DNA from: Ruegeria arenilitoris | GTDB taxonomy: Bacteria > Pseudomonadota > Alphaproteobacteria > Rhodobacterales > Rhodobacteraceae | Assembly: GCF_013035315.1 (NCBI RefSeq) | Contig: NZ_WQHP01000005.1 | Coordinates: forward strand, 10,001-74,000 | DNA length: 64,000 nucleotides | Reading direction: 5' to 3' | Part shown: positions 43,714 through 53,442 of the stretch, piece by piece | Layout: the number at the start of each line of letters is the position of its first letter | How positions within the stretch are numbered: the stretch's first letter is position 1 | Notes under the pieces: model-generated | Database searches by the model: none | Told to the model about the DNA's origin: nothing | What the model saw: only the letters and a program-made list of their open reading frames with translations | Translations under genes and position numbers: made by a program

Positions 43714-45288
43714 TCAGACCAGCTCTCCGGCCAGCGCCTTGTCGATCAGCGCGATGGTTTCCGGCACGCCATAAAGCGCGATGAACCCGCCAAAACGCGG
43801 GCCCTGCGACGCGCCCAGCAGCACCTCGTAGAGTGCAGTGAACCACCCACGCATCGGATCGAACCGCTCGCGACCGATGGAATAGACCACCGATTGCAGT
43901 GCCTCGTCCTCGATCGGTCCATCGTAGGATTCAAGCGCGCCTTTCAGCGCCTCCAGCGCTTCGCGTTCCTGATCGGTCGGTGCGCGGTGCTGGCGGGTGG
44001 GTTTCACGAAGTCGTTGAAGTACCGCACGGCAAAGCCGGCCGCCTGATCCAGATCGGGATGCGTTTCGGCCGTAGCTTCGGGCGCATACCGGCGGATAAA
44101 ACCCCACAGCGCCTCTTTGTCTTCGGCACCCGACACGGACGCGAGGTTCAGCAACATTGCGAAGTGCACCATCAGGGTGGATTCCGGTACATCACCACCG
44201 TGGATGTGCCAGACAGGGTTGTTCAGCTGAGCCTTCAGATCCTGCCCCGGATAGGCACGCAATTGCTGGTGGTACTCATCCACAGCCTTCGGGATTACAT
44301 CAAAGTACAGACGCTTGGCAGTTTTGGGCTTCTGATACATGAAGTATGACAGGCTTTCCGGTGCGGCATAGGTCAGCCACTCCTCCATCGACAACCCGTT
44401 GCCTTTCGACTTCGAGATTTTCTGGCCCTGCTCATCATTGAACAGCTCATAGCTCAGCGCCTCGGGCGGCTGTTTGCCCAGCGCCCGACAGATTTTCGAA
44501 GACTGCGTGACCGAGTCGATCAGGTCCTTGCCCGACATCTCGTAATCGACGCCCAGCGCCGCCCAGCGCATGGCCCAGTCCGGCTTCCACTGCATTTTGA
44601 CGTTGCCGCCGGTGACCGGGATCTCGACCTTTTCGCCATCGGGCTCCTGATAGACGATCGTACCTTTGGCCACGTTGCGTTCCAGCGTCGGTACCTGCAG
44701 CACGTGGCCGGTCTTTGGACTGATCGGCAGGAAGCACGAATAGGTCTCGCGCCGCTCGGGCCCAAGGGTCGGCAGCATGATCTCCTGAATCTTGTCAAAC
44801 CGCTCCAGCGCAATCAGCAACGTCTCGTCAAACTTGCCGCTGGTATAGTAATCGGTGGCCGAGGCGAATTCGTATTCGAACCCGAAACTGTCCAAAAAGT
44901 CACACAGCATCGCGTTATTGTGCTGCGCAAACCCCGCGTGCGTGCCGAACGGATCGCGCACCTTGGTCAGCGGCAGATGCAGGTCTTCCTTCAACTCTTC
45001 CTGCATTGGCACGTTGGTCGGCACCTTGCGGAAGCCATCCATATCGTCCGAGAAGCAGATCAGCTTGGTCGGGATGTCGCTAATCTGCTCAAACGCATGC
45101 CGTACCATCGAGGTCCGGGCGACCTCGCCAAACGTGCCGATATGCGGCAGGCCCGACGGACCATAGCCGGTTTGAAACAGGACGTATCCCTTTTCCGGGG
45201 CGGCTTTCTGATAGCGTTTGAGCAACCGGCGCGCCTCTTCAAAAGGCCAGGCCTTGGACGACATCGCGGTTTCGCGCAGTTCAGACAT
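43714..45288 (-). CDS. lysK: class I lysyl-tRNA synthetase
   Basis: Charges tRNA-Lys using the archaeal-type class I enzyme instead of the class II LysS. The 524-residue protein has the HIGH-type motif GPSGLPHIGT (HIGT at residues 49-52) and the KMSKS-type KISKSKGNG. Length fits bacterial class I LysRS. The ATG at 45288 was chosen since the family N-terminus is LRETAMSSKAWPF. Class I LysRS is found in many alphaproteobacteria. Confidence 0.95.
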   Translation of the reverse strand: MSELRETAMSSKAWPFEEARRLLKRYQKAAPEKGYVLFQTGYGPSGLPHIGTFGEVARTSMVRHAFEQISDIPTKLICFSDDMDGFRKVPTNVPMQEELKEDLHLPLTKVRDPFGTHAGFAQHNNAMLCDFLDSFGFEYEFASATDYYTSGKFDETLLIALERFDKIQEIMLPTLGPERRETYSCFLPISPKTGHVLQVPTLERNVAKGTIVYQEPDGEKVEIPVTGGNVKMQWKPDWAMRWAALGVDYEMSGKDLIDSVTQSSKICRALGKQPPEALSYELFNDEQGQKISKSKGNGLSMEEWLTYAAPESLSYFMYQKPKTAKRLYFDVIPKAVDEYHQQLRAYPGQDLKAQLNNPVWHIHGGDVPESTLMVHFAMLLNLASVSGAEDKEALWGFIRRYAPEATAETHPDLDQAAGFAVRYFNDFVKPTRQHRAPTDQEREALEALKGALESYDGPIEDEALQSVVYSIGRERFDPMRGWFTALYEVLLGASQGPRFGGFIALYGVPETIALIDKALAGELV

Positions 45289-45409
45289 CAGATTTGCTCC
45301 ATCGGGAAAAACATTGCCAGTCGCCCCATGCAACCGACCGGCCCCTCCTATTGTGCCGGTGCAGCATGAGTCAATAAAGAGGGCTGTTTTTCCTGATGGA
45401 AAGGCCGTT

Positions 45410-45763
45410 CTAAGCGGTCAACTGATCCAGCTTGGCCGCCCAGATAAAGTCATTCTCGCTGAGCCCGCCAATCTCATGGGTGGTCAGTTTGACGTCCACG
45501 TAGCCCCAACCGAAACAGACATCCGGGTGATGCCCCTGCTGATCGGCAAGCCACGCGCAGAGATTGGCCAGATAAGTCGCCTTGGCGAACCCTTTGAATT
45601 TGAAATGACGGCTTAGCAACTTTGCATCCGTATCCAGCTGCCATTCCGATGATAGCTCGGCCAAGTGAGTGTTGGCCTCATCACGTGTCAGCGCAGGTAC
45701 GCCACCAGAACAGGGCACGCAGGTTTTGTCCGACAGGCTGCAAGTTTCTCCGGTTAGTGTCAT
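45410..45763 (-). CDS. phhB: pterin-4a-carbinolamine dehydratase PhhB
   Basis: Regenerates the pterin cofactor of phenylalanine hydroxylase by dehydrating 4a-hydroxytetrahydrobiopterin. The 117-residue protein has the diagnostic GHHPDVCFGWGYVDVKLTTHEIGGLSENDF region, in which the two adjacent histidines are catalytic. The ATG at 45763 lies 7 bases after the phhA stop codon, so the two form an operon. In-frame codons to 45871 lie inside phhA. Confidence 0.95.
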   Translation of the reverse strand: MTLTGETCSLSDKTCVPCSGGVPALTRDEANTHLAELSSEWQLDTDAKLLSRHFKFKGFAKATYLANLCAWLADQQGHHPDVCFGWGYVDVKLTTHEIGGLSENDFIWAAKLDQLTA

Positions 45764-45770
45764 GATCCGT

Positions 45771-46571
45771 TCACTCCGCTGCGGTTGCTTTTTCAGGGAA
45801 CTTGTTTGGCAACAATCCAAGAGATTGAGCGTGCCGCACATCGGCCAGCAGGTCACGTTCGGCGGCTGCAAACAGTTCCTCGGGCGACTCTAGCACGAAA
45901 TAGCCCATCTGATGCATGTCGATCCGGTAGGGCGTGCGCAGGATCGTCATGATGTCGAAGGGATCGCGGTCAGGAAGATCGCTCTCGACGGCGTAGACCA
46001 ACTCGGTCGGCGACGAAGCAAGCCCTGACCCAAGTGCCTTGATCTGACCATTCTGACGGCGCAGACCAAACTCGATCGAGAACCAATACAGTCGGATCAA
46101 CCAAGAATAATCCTTGTCACTCGCCTGAACGCCAGCCTTCCCGATGGCATGGCTGAAGGCAGCGAAGCGCGGATCACTTAGCAAGGGTGTATGGCCGAAA
46201 ATCTCGTGAAAGATATCGGGCTCTTCAATGTAGTCGAAATCCTCACGCGACCGGATGAAAGATGCGGCAGGAAAAACCCGGTCGGCCAGCATTCCAAAGA
46301 AGGTCTTGAAACCAATAAGGGCGGGCACCGGCTGCACCCGCCAACCGGTCAGATCCAAAAGCCGCTCTGATATGGCAGCACAAGAAGGCACAGACGTTTT
46401 TGGCAAATCCAGACGGGCCAATCCGTCCAGGTAATCCTGAGCCATGTAGCGTTGAACGTTTTCCTCTTGTGCAGCGTAGAGATCCGCCCAAACAGCGTCC
46501 TCTTCCGGGGTGTAGGCAATATGGCCGCGCGCGTCGGCGATTTTGGCGACATATTTGGTCGACTTGGGCAT
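45771..46571 (-). CDS. phhA: phenylalanine 4-monooxygenase PhhA
   Basis: Hydroxylates phenylalanine to tyrosine with tetrahydropterin and iron. The 266-residue bacterial-type enzyme carries the iron ligands His122 and His127 in DIFHEIFGH, and Glu167 in FSIEFG. No regulatory ACT domain, as normal for bacteria. GAGGAGG precedes ATG 46571. It is divergent from an Lrp/AsnC regulator gene, the usual neighbour. Confidence 0.96.
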   Translation of the reverse strand: MPKSTKYVAKIADARGHIAYTPEEDAVWADLYAAQEENVQRYMAQDYLDGLARLDLPKTSVPSCAAISERLLDLTGWRVQPVPALIGFKTFFGMLADRVFPAASFIRSREDFDYIEEPDIFHEIFGHTPLLSDPRFAAFSHAIGKAGVQASDKDYSWLIRLYWFSIEFGLRRQNGQIKALGSGLASSPTELVYAVESDLPDRDPFDIMTILRTPYRIDMHQMGYFVLESPEELFAAAERDLLADVRHAQSLGLLPNKFPEKATAAE

Positions 46572-46679
46572 CACGTTTCCTCCTCGGGAAAAGTTTAACG
46601 CCACTGGTCGGAAAATTTGGTTTGGAATAACATATCTTCCCCGGTATTTTGGCAAATACATCTCACTGAGTCATAATTT

Positions 46680-47147
46680 ATGAAACAAACCCTCCAACCT
46701 GCCGACATCGCCATTCTGCAAGAGCTGCAAGCAGATGGTCGCCTATCCATGCAGGACCTTGCTGATCGCACCGGGCTTTCCGCCTCCCAATGCTGGCGGC
46801 GCGTGCGCGATCTTGAGGCCGGCGACATCATCGCGGGCTATGCCGCACAGGTCCGCGCAAAATCCGTTGGGTTGAACGCAATCGCCTACGTCCATGTGGC
46901 CCTGCGTGAACATCAGGAGGACAGCATCAACGCATTCCTGCGCCTGATCGAGACTGAACCACAGATCGTCGAGTGTGCTTCAATAACCGGAGATCACGAC
47001 TTCATCCTAAAGGTCTATGCCAAAACCCCCGAAGAGCTTGAGCACTTCATCATGCAGCGCCTTTTGAAATCCGGCCTGGTCCGCGACACGCGCAGCAATT
47101 TCGTGCTGCGCCAAACCAAAACCCGCGGACCGTTGCCCATTCTCTAA
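46680..47147 (+). CDS. Lrp/AsnC-family transcriptional regulator
   Basis: A 155-residue regulator with an N-terminal winged helix-turn-helix (ILQELQADGRLSMQDLADRTGLSASQCWRRVRDLEAGDII) and a C-terminal RAM/ligand domain with IVECASITGDHDFILKVYAKTPEELEHFI. Divergent from phhA by 108 bases, so it probably regulates phhAB in response to phenylalanine or tyrosine (PhhR-like function, inferred). Confidence 0.92.
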   Translation: MKQTLQPADIAILQELQADGRLSMQDLADRTGLSASQCWRRVRDLEAGDIIAGYAAQVRAKSVGLNAIAYVHVALREHQEDSINAFLRLIETEPQIVECASITGDHDFILKVYAKTPEELEHFIMQRLLKSGLVRDTRSNFVLRQTKTRGPLPIL

Positions 47148-47228
47148 CGGCGGCGACGCGAAATCCGTTGAACCCTCGCGCCAGCCCACCTATCGTGCGG
47201 GCGCAGAAAGCCTAATCAGGACGACACC

Positions 47229-47651
47229 ATGACCGATCAAGTACCTCACCCAATGTCCCCTCAGGATTGCCTTGTTGCGATCATGGTTGCGATCTCTGCC
47301 TCTGACGAAACCATCCGGACGGCCGAACTGGTCAAGATCGAAGGTGCGGTAAACATGCTGCCGGTGTTTGCGGAATATGATATCGACCGCACCCGCCGCG
47401 TGTCGCAGATCGTGTTTGACCTGTTCGAACAAGAGGACGGGTTGGATGCTCTGTTCGGCCTGATCCGCGACAACCTGCCAGAGCGGCTGCACGAAACCGC
47501 CTATGCCCTTGCCTGCGATGTGGCGGCGGCAGATGGATCGCTGGCCGAGACCGAACTGCGGCTGTTGGAAGAAATCCGGTACGAGTTGAACATCGACCGT
47601 CTGCACGCGGCGGCTATCGAACGGGGCGCGCGGGCTCGCCACACCACCTGA
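47229..47651 (+). CDS. TerB-like tellurite-resistance family protein
   Basis: A 140-residue, mostly helical protein with the TerB/DUF533-like pattern: LVAIMVAISASDETIRTAELVKIEGAVNML and YALACDVAAADGSLAETELRLLEEIRYELNID. The acidic helix turn ADGSLAETE is the family metal-like loop. Actual role not known; TerB-like domains also occur in general stress and envelope proteins. Its stop converges with dacB, 2 bases away. Confidence 0.82.
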   Translation: MTDQVPHPMSPQDCLVAIMVAISASDETIRTAELVKIEGAVNMLPVFAEYDIDRTRRVSQIVFDLFEQEDGLDALFGLIRDNLPERLHETAYALACDVAAADGSLAETELRLLEEIRYELNIDRLHAAAIERGARARHTT

Positions 47652-47653
47652 CC

Positions 47654-49132
47654 TCAGCTTCCGGCCATTGACCCCCAACGCTCGATTAGAGCGCGTTGCA
47701 GTTTGCGCGAGCGACTGTTCCAACTGCGCGCGCCCTGAGGCCGCTCACGATTTGCACGCGGGATCGTCGCCCGATGGTCGACATCAGCGGTAAAGATGGC
47801 AAAGGCCAAATCCGCACCACCCGGTGTTGTGATGAACCCACCCAGACCGGATACGAAATTCAGCGTCCCGGTCTTGGCATCCACTTTGATCGGGTGGTTC
47901 TTGACGGGTCGCCCTTGACTGTCCGCAAGGGTGAATTTCTTCAGCAGCGGTCGCAACGCACCCGCCTGTTTCGCAGCGACCAGAGCGGTCACCAAATCAC
48001 CCGGCGCCATGCGCGAGGCATCACCGAGCCCCGAGTGATCCACCATCGCGATCCCCGTCACGCCATAGGTTTCAGCCGCCCAACGATTCATCTCGGCAGC
48101 CGAGTCCTGCAGCGTCTCCAACTGAGCGCCGCGCGCCTTGGAAGCCGCCATGCCGACCATTTCAGCCGTCAGGTTGGTCGAGTACTTCAGCATACCGCGC
48201 AGAATACTGTCCAATGGATCGCTTTGGTGCACCACCAGCACTGTGCCCTGCGGCGCTTCGCGTGTGACTTGTACCCGGCCCAGCACAATCCCATTTGCGC
48301 GCGCAAGTGTCTGGAAAACATCGCCCGCGTACAGCGCGGGTTTGCGTACCGGCAACCACCGCGCGCCGCCATTGCCAAGCGCGCCCTTGGCCACGGTCCA
48401 GCGATCCTGCCGCGCGCTGGATTCATAAGTGTAAATTGGCAGCTTGCGGTTCTCGACCCGCATCGAGGCCATTTCGACCGAAGGTTGGTAGCGTGCACTG
48501 CGCGCATCCATTGTCACGTCATAACTGGTGCCGTCACGCTTCCACTCGAAATGCACCCGATTGAAGTTCAACGATATCCCACTGATTGAAGGGCTGTAGC
48601 CCAGATGATCCGGCTGCCCGGGATCGATACTGAACACATAAGGCAGAGCCCCTTCGTAGACCTTGAACGCACCCTGAACTTCGGTAATCCCGGCCTCGCG
48701 CAGGTTCGCCGCCATCGTCGCCAGAGCGTCCGTATCCAGCAAGGGGTCGCCTCCGCCAACAAGGATCAGATCTCCTTTGATAATCCCGTTTTCGATCGGG
48801 CCATCTGCCATGAGAACCGTCTCGAACCGGTGATCCGCGCCCAGAACATCCAACGCATAAAGCGCCGTCAAAGCCTTTCCGACGCTCGCCGGAGGCAACC
48901 CCTGATCGCCTCCGTATGCCTCAAGCGCCGCACCTGTTGCGGCGTCGGCTACCGCGAACACAACCTCGCCTCGTAGTCCGGCCGCCTGAACCAAACGCTC
49001 GGCCCCCGAGGGCAGGTCGCCGCGCAATTGCGGGCGCAGCGAGACCAATGGAGCCTCGGCCAAAGCCATACCAGGGGCCAAAGCCGCGCCCAGCCCTGCT
49101 AGAAATCCACGTCGAGAAAACCGATCAGCCAT
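47654..49132 (-). CDS. dacB: D-alanyl-D-alanine carboxypeptidase/endopeptidase (PBP4/DacB, peptidase S13)
   Basis: A 492-residue periplasmic enzyme cutting peptidoglycan crosslinks. The N-terminus FSRRGFLAGLGA is a twin-arginine-type signal. The catalytic motifs are SVGK (83-86), the SxN box in KYSTNLTAEM, and the KTG box in VDAKTGTLNF. The S13 family inserts a large domain between the first two motifs, as here. Transcribed ahead of TerB-like on the opposite strand. Confidence 0.93.
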   Translation of the reverse strand: MADRFSRRGFLAGLGAALAPGMALAEAPLVSLRPQLRGDLPSGAERLVQAAGLRGEVVFAVADAATGAALEAYGGDQGLPPASVGKALTALYALDVLGADHRFETVLMADGPIENGIIKGDLILVGGGDPLLDTDALATMAANLREAGITEVQGAFKVYEGALPYVFSIDPGQPDHLGYSPSISGISLNFNRVHFEWKRDGTSYDVTMDARSARYQPSVEMASMRVENRKLPIYTYESSARQDRWTVAKGALGNGGARWLPVRKPALYAGDVFQTLARANGIVLGRVQVTREAPQGTVLVVHQSDPLDSILRGMLKYSTNLTAEMVGMAASKARGAQLETLQDSAAEMNRWAAETYGVTGIAMVDHSGLGDASRMAPGDLVTALVAAKQAGALRPLLKKFTLADSQGRPVKNHPIKVDAKTGTLNFVSGLGGFITTPGGADLAFAIFTADVDHRATIPRANRERPQGARSWNSRSRKLQRALIERWGSMAGS

Positions 49133-49198
49133 GGGTCAGATAAAATCTCACGGAACAAATACGCACAACCATTGATGTAGATTATGCGCGCATTGGGG

Positions 49199-49819
49199 CT
49201 ATTCCGGCAACACCCTGCCATCCCATTCGCCGCGCGCCCGGATCTGGCTCGAGCTGACATCGACCATCGGCACGTTCACGAAACACCACGCGGGCGCATC
49301 GGCCCGTCCCAGCAGATGTCGCGCCTGGCCATCGATCCGGTATTTGGCATAGAGCCGCGCCGCAGGTGACATGCGCGCCGAAATCCGATCACCGGGACGC
49401 GCAATCACCCCCACAGGCACGCTGTCCATGATCAGCCGCCAGTTCTTCCATTTGTGGAATTGCGCCAGATTGTCCGCGCCCATCAGCCAGACGAACCGCA
49501 CCCCGGGATAAAGCCGCCACAACGCCATAAGCGTATCCGCAGTGGCCCGCGTTTTGGTCAGCGCTTCGATGTCCGTGATCTCGACCCGGGGATGATCGAT
49601 GACTGCTCGCGCCGCCTCGACCCGTTGCGCCAAAGGTGCGGGCCCGCGTGCTTTCAAGGGATTGCCGGGGGACACCAGCCACCAAACCCGATCCAGCCCA
49701 AACGCTTTCATCGCCTCAAGCGTTACATGCACATGCCCCTGGTGCGGCGGATCAAATGACCCACCGAACAGCCCCACGACCTGCCCGGGGCGTGCGTATG
49801 GAATGCTGTACCGATCCAT
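49199..49819 (-). CDS. nadD: nicotinate-nucleotide adenylyltransferase NadD
   Basis: Joins nicotinate mononucleotide with ATP to form deamido-NAD in the NAD pathway. The 206-residue protein has the nucleotidyltransferase motif [42 protein letters not shown] and the late SSSQIRARG (the ISSTxIR-type motif). An upstream TTG at 49855 overlaps the MOSC gene stop and would add 12 residues; ATG 49819 is also plausible. Same strand as the MOSC gene. Confidence 0.93.
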   Translation of the reverse strand: MDRYSIPYARPGQVVGLFGGSFDPPHQGHVHVTLEAMKAFGLDRVWWLVSPGNPLKARGPAPLAQRVEAARAVIDHPRVEITDIEALTKTRATADTLMALWRLYPGVRFVWLMGADNLAQFHKWKNWRLIMDSVPVGVIARPGDRISARMSPAARLYAKYRIDGQARHLLGRADAPAWCFVNVPMVDVSSSQIRARGEWDGRVLPE

Positions 49820-49851
49820 GCCATGCTGATGTTCAGAACTGCGAGGCGTTG

Positions 49852-50370
49852 TCAATCAACAGGTTGCACCAGATCACCCAGCGCAACCCGCCCGGGCCGC
49901 ACCACTTCGGCGCACCACCCGCCATGCCCGCGAACGGCAGAGTATCCACCTTTGCCCAGCGCCTCCTCCATCCGGCTGCACGGCGCGCATATCACGGTAA
50001 AGCGCAAAATCGCCTCGCCTACCTGCACCTTACGCCCCTTGAGCGCCGTGAGATTTATCCCGGAAACCACCAGATTGCGCCGCAGGGTTTCCGGGGAAAC
50101 TGGTCCCTGACCCAGATAAGAGCCGATTGCTTTAAGGTGCTCCCGCTGAATCAAAGTCACCGCCCGCTTGCCTGCTCGACTTCTATCGCCGTCCAGCCCG
50201 TCCGCTGAAATTCCGGCCACGTCAACAGTTTCCATTACGTCCCGTCGCGAGGGCCGCATCCCAATCCAATCCACCCGCCCTGGCTGGGCCCAACCCGCTA
50301 TCAATTTGGCTAGTTCCGACAAAACACCCCTCCCCCCTAGCGGACTAAACTTAGCTGAACCCGAATCCAT
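49852..50370 (-). CDS. MOSC-domain protein
   Basis: A 172-residue MOSC (molybdenum-cofactor sulfurase C-terminal-like) domain protein. Visible are [43 protein letters not shown], and the conserved cysteine in [15 protein letters not shown]. In the family this cysteine handles sulfur or binds Moco. Ends overlapping the possible nadD TTG start. Inferred cytoplasmic Moco-related enzyme; no catalytic activity assigned. Confidence 0.85.
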   Translation of the reverse strand: MDSGSAKFSPLGGRGVLSELAKLIAGWAQPGRVDWIGMRPSRRDVMETVDVAGISADGLDGDRSRAGKRAVTLIQREHLKAIGSYLGQGPVSPETLRRNLVVSGINLTALKGRKVQVGEAILRFTVICAPCSRMEEALGKGGYSAVRGHGGWCAEVVRPGRVALGDLVQPVD

Positions 50371-50460
50371 ACTAAATTCCCAAAACCACCAGCTTGCCCC
50401 GCTCGCCCGGCTCGGATATCCAGCGGTTTAACCCAATTTCCCCGACCCAGAGGACGCGAC

Positions 50461-52128
50461 ATGGCCGCCTATCAATATGTCTACCACATGCAGGGTGTCT
50501 CCAAGACCTATCCCGGTGGCAAGAAGTGCTTTGAAAACATCCACCTGAGCTTTCTGCCCGGTGTGAAAATCGGTGTCGTCGGCGTCAACGGCGCGGGTAA
50601 ATCGACACTGATGAAGATCATGGCGGGCCTCGACACTGACTTCACCGGTGAGGCATGGGCGGCCGAGGGCGCCAAAGTCGGCTATCTGCCGCAGGAACCG
50701 CAGCTGGATGAATCCCTCACCGTCCGCGAAAATGTCATGCTGGGCGTGGCCGCGAAAAAGGCCAAAGTCGACCGCTTCAACGAGATCGCCATGGAGATCG
50801 CCGAGAACTATTCGGACGAGTTGATGGAGGAAATGACCACCCTGCAGGACGCGATCGACGCCGAAAACCTCTGGGACCTCGACAGCCAGATTGATGTGTC
50901 GATGGAGGCGCTGCGCTGCCCGCCGGACGACGCCAATATCGCCAACCTCTCGGGCGGTGAGAAGCGCCGCGTAGCGCTCTGCAAGCTACTGCTCGAAGCG
51001 CCCGACATGCTGCTGCTCGACGAACCGACCAACCACCTGGACGCCGAGACCATCGCCTGGCTGCAACAGCACCTGATCGACTACAAGGGTACCATCCTGA
51101 TCGTCACCCACGACCGCTATTTCCTGGATGACATCACCGGCTGGATTCTGGAGCTCGACCGTGGCCGCGGTATTCCCTACGAAGGCAACTATTCCGCATG
51201 GCTGGAACAAAAGGCCAAACGGCTGGAGCAGGAAGCCCGCGAGGATAAGTCCAAGCAGAAGACTCTGCAGCGCGAGCTGGAATGGATGCGTCAGGGTCAG
51301 AAGGCCCGCCAGGCCAAATCCAAGGCCCGGATCAACGCCTATAATGAGCTGGCCGAACAGTCCGAGCGCGAAAAACTGACCCGCGCCCAGATCGTCATCC
51401 CCAACGGCCAACGCCTTGGCGGTAAGGTGATCGAGGTTGAGGGGCTGTCGAAACACATGGGCGACAAGCAACTGATCGAAGGGCTGAACTTTGCCCTGCC
51501 CCCCGGCGGCATCGTCGGCGTCATCGGCCCCAACGGTGCCGGTAAATCGACCCTGTTCAAGATGCTCACCGGTCAGGAACAGCCCGACAGCGGCACCATC
51601 ACGCTGGGCAACACGGTCGAGCTGTCCTACGTTGACCAGTCCCGTGACGACCTGAAAGATGGCGATACCGTGTGGGAGGCGATCACCGGCGGCGCCGAAA
51701 TCATCCAACTGGGTGACGCGCAGGTCAATTCCCGCGCCTATTGCTCGTCCTTCAACTTCAAGGGCGGCGACCAGCAGAAGAAGGTCTCGCTGCTGTCAGG
51801 GGGTGAGCGCAACCGCGTCCACATGGCCCGCCTGCTGAAAGAGGGCGGTAACGTCCTGCTGCTGGACGAACCGACCAACGACCTGGACGTCGAAACCCTG
51901 CGTGCGCTGGAAGACGCGCTGGTCGATTTCGCAGGCTGCGCCGTGGTTATCTCGCACGACCGCTTCTTCCTCGACCGGATCTGTACGCACATCCTGGCCT
52001 TTGAAGGTGATGCGCATGTCGAATGGTTCGAGGGCAATTTCGAAGACTACGAAGAAGACAAGAAGCGCCGCCTGGGACCGGACGCACTGGAGCCCAAGCG
52101 GTTGAAGCACAAGAAGTTTACGCGGTGA
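50461..52128 (+). CDS. ettA: energy-dependent translational throttle protein EttA (ABC-F ATPase)
   Basis: A ribosome-associated ABC-F ATPase that gates translation by energy state. The 555-residue protein has two ATPase domains with Walker A GVNGAGKST (41-49) and GPNGAGKST, signatures LSGGEKRRVALCKLL and LSGGERNRVHMARLL, and a linker (about 245-320) with many basic residues that contacts tRNA/ribosome. Begins AAYQYVYHMQGVSKTYPGGKK, the family's typical start. A sulfotransferase pseudogene starts at its stop codon. Confidence 0.96.
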   Translation: MAAYQYVYHMQGVSKTYPGGKKCFENIHLSFLPGVKIGVVGVNGAGKSTLMKIMAGLDTDFTGEAWAAEGAKVGYLPQEPQLDESLTVRENVMLGVAAKKAKVDRFNEIAMEIAENYSDELMEEMTTLQDAIDAENLWDLDSQIDVSMEALRCPPDDANIANLSGGEKRRVALCKLLLEAPDMLLLDEPTNHLDAETIAWLQQHLIDYKGTILIVTHDRYFLDDITGWILELDRGRGIPYEGNYSAWLEQKAKRLEQEAREDKSKQKTLQRELEWMRQGQKARQAKSKARINAYNELAEQSEREKLTRAQIVIPNGQRLGGKVIEVEGLSKHMGDKQLIEGLNFALPPGGIVGVIGPNGAGKSTLFKMLTGQEQPDSGTITLGNTVELSYVDQSRDDLKDGDTVWEAITGGAEIIQLGDAQVNSRAYCSSFNFKGGDQQKKVSLLSGGERNRVHMARLLKEGGNVLLLDEPTNDLDVETLRALEDALVDFAGCAVVISHDRFFLDRICTHILAFEGDAHVEWFEGNFEDYEEDKKRRLGPDALEPKRLKHKKFTR

Positions 52129-52871
52129 ATGACGTTTGGCGAACACGTGCCAAAAAGTGGCGGCGCAGCGTCCGCAAGTTGCTGGCGCCACTCCGGGCAC
52201 GCGTTCGGCCATATAGCGGGCAAGAGATCTGCATCATAGTCGCAAGCAATGGGCGGTCCGGAAGCACGCTGACCTATGCAGCCTTTGTAAAATCAATGGA
52301 GGAAGTTGACCCTCTTGCCGGAAAACGGTCGGCATTCGTTGAGCGGCTGAAGGAAGCCACCTTCCAATCTCCGTGCGTTTTCAAGACACATGATTTCCCG
52401 GATGCGCTGTCTTCCTGGCCCGAAAATACCCCTGTCGTCTTTTGCTTCGGATCTTCCAAGGAATCGGCATTCTCAGTATATTCCGCCAAGGAAAAATACG
52501 GCGACGCATGGGTTGAGCAGCACTTCTACAATCTGAATGCGACCGGCACCTATGATGAGTTGTTCGAACGGGATGTCCTGCAACAGGCGCGGCAGGTAAA
52601 GGAATAGGCCACCTTTGAAAGTGTCCCGGTTCTGTGCGTGCACTATGATGCGCTTTGGGAGCATAAAGAGACCATTTCGCGGTTTGCCGGTTGGAAATTC
52701 AACCCACCCGAGCGTCGCGACCGTGCACCTAAAAACATCCCGAACCACCTCAGGGCGGCTGCGGACAGGGTCTATGGTCCAATCGACTCAGTAATCGACC
52801 AACTGCCCATGTGCTTTGTTGCTTCTTCCATCTACCGCAGAACCGTGGACGAGCTACCCATAAACGATTAA
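52125..52871 (+). pseudogene. sulfotransferase-like gene interrupted by an in-frame amber codon
   Basis: A reading frame begins with a GTG at 52125 overlapping the ettA stop. It carries the 5'-phosphosulfate-type P-loop NGRSGST in IIVASNGRSGSTLTYAAF, and PCVFKTHDFPD, typical of sulfotransferases. The frame stops at TAG 52605-52607 after residue 160, and the same frame continues for 88 codons (ATFESVPVLCVHYDALWEH... to 52871) with protein-like sequence including ETISRFAGWKFNPPE. So a single substitution, for example CAG or AAG to TAG, explains the break. Alternatively the truncated 160-residue part is expressed. No nearby amber-suppressor tRNA was seen. Confidence 0.75.
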
Positions 52872-53057
52872 GCACCGCTCGCACCCCTTGGCGTGATCCT
52901 CCCTTGTCCTGCGCCTTTCAGGATGCCATATCCAAGGGGCAAACGTTTTTCTATTTCGACCTACTGTCTCCGTCATCGGCGCTCAGTCACTCGATCCAGA
53001 CCGACGACGCCAGGCTGCCGCAGCAACGTGGGCAGCACCAAACAGGAGAAAACGGAT

Positions 53058-53264
53058 ATGCCCGCAGGCACCGTAAAATGGTTCAACACCACCAAAGGCT
53101 ACGGCTTTATCGCACCCGAAGATGGCGGCAAAGACATCTTTGTACACATCTCGGCAGTCGAGCGTTCGGGCCTGACCGGCCTGGCCGACAACCAGAAAGT
53201 CACGTACGAGCTGCGCTCGGGTCGTGATGGCCGCGAAAGCGCCGACGACATCGCGCTGGCCTAA
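53058..53264 (+). CDS. cold-shock protein (CspA family)
   Basis: A 68-residue single cold-shock domain. RNP1 is KGYGFI (13-18) and RNP2 IFVHIS (27-32). CAGGAGAA lies 7 bases before the ATG, and an in-frame upstream ATG at 52893 is unlikely. Binds single-stranded RNA/DNA as an RNA chaperone; the long upstream region (about 190 bases from the pseudogene) may be a regulatory leader. A strong terminator follows. Confidence 0.95.
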   Translation: MPAGTVKWFNTTKGYGFIAPEDGGKDIFVHISAVERSGLTGLADNQKVTYELRSGRDGRESADDIALA

Positions 53265-53274
53265 AGCCATGAAA

Positions 53275-53300
53275 GGGCAGAGGAAACCTCTGCCCTCTTA
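53275..53300 (+). terminator. intrinsic terminator after the cold-shock gene
   Basis: A perfect 9-bp stem GGGCAGAGG (53275-53283) and CCTCTGCCC (53287-53295) with AAA loop, followed by TCTTA ATTTCT. It ends the cold-shock mRNA 11 bases after the stop codon. Confidence 0.85.
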
Positions 53301-53442
53301 ATTTCTCGCAGGGCAGTGTCGCAACACAAGTGTGGCTCTGCGATGACATCACATTTCGTTTACTCTTCACCAATGATTGACCAGATCGGCTATCATTCCG
53401 ACACTGGTTTATGATTTTTCTGTTGTCCTGAAGAGAGCCGAT

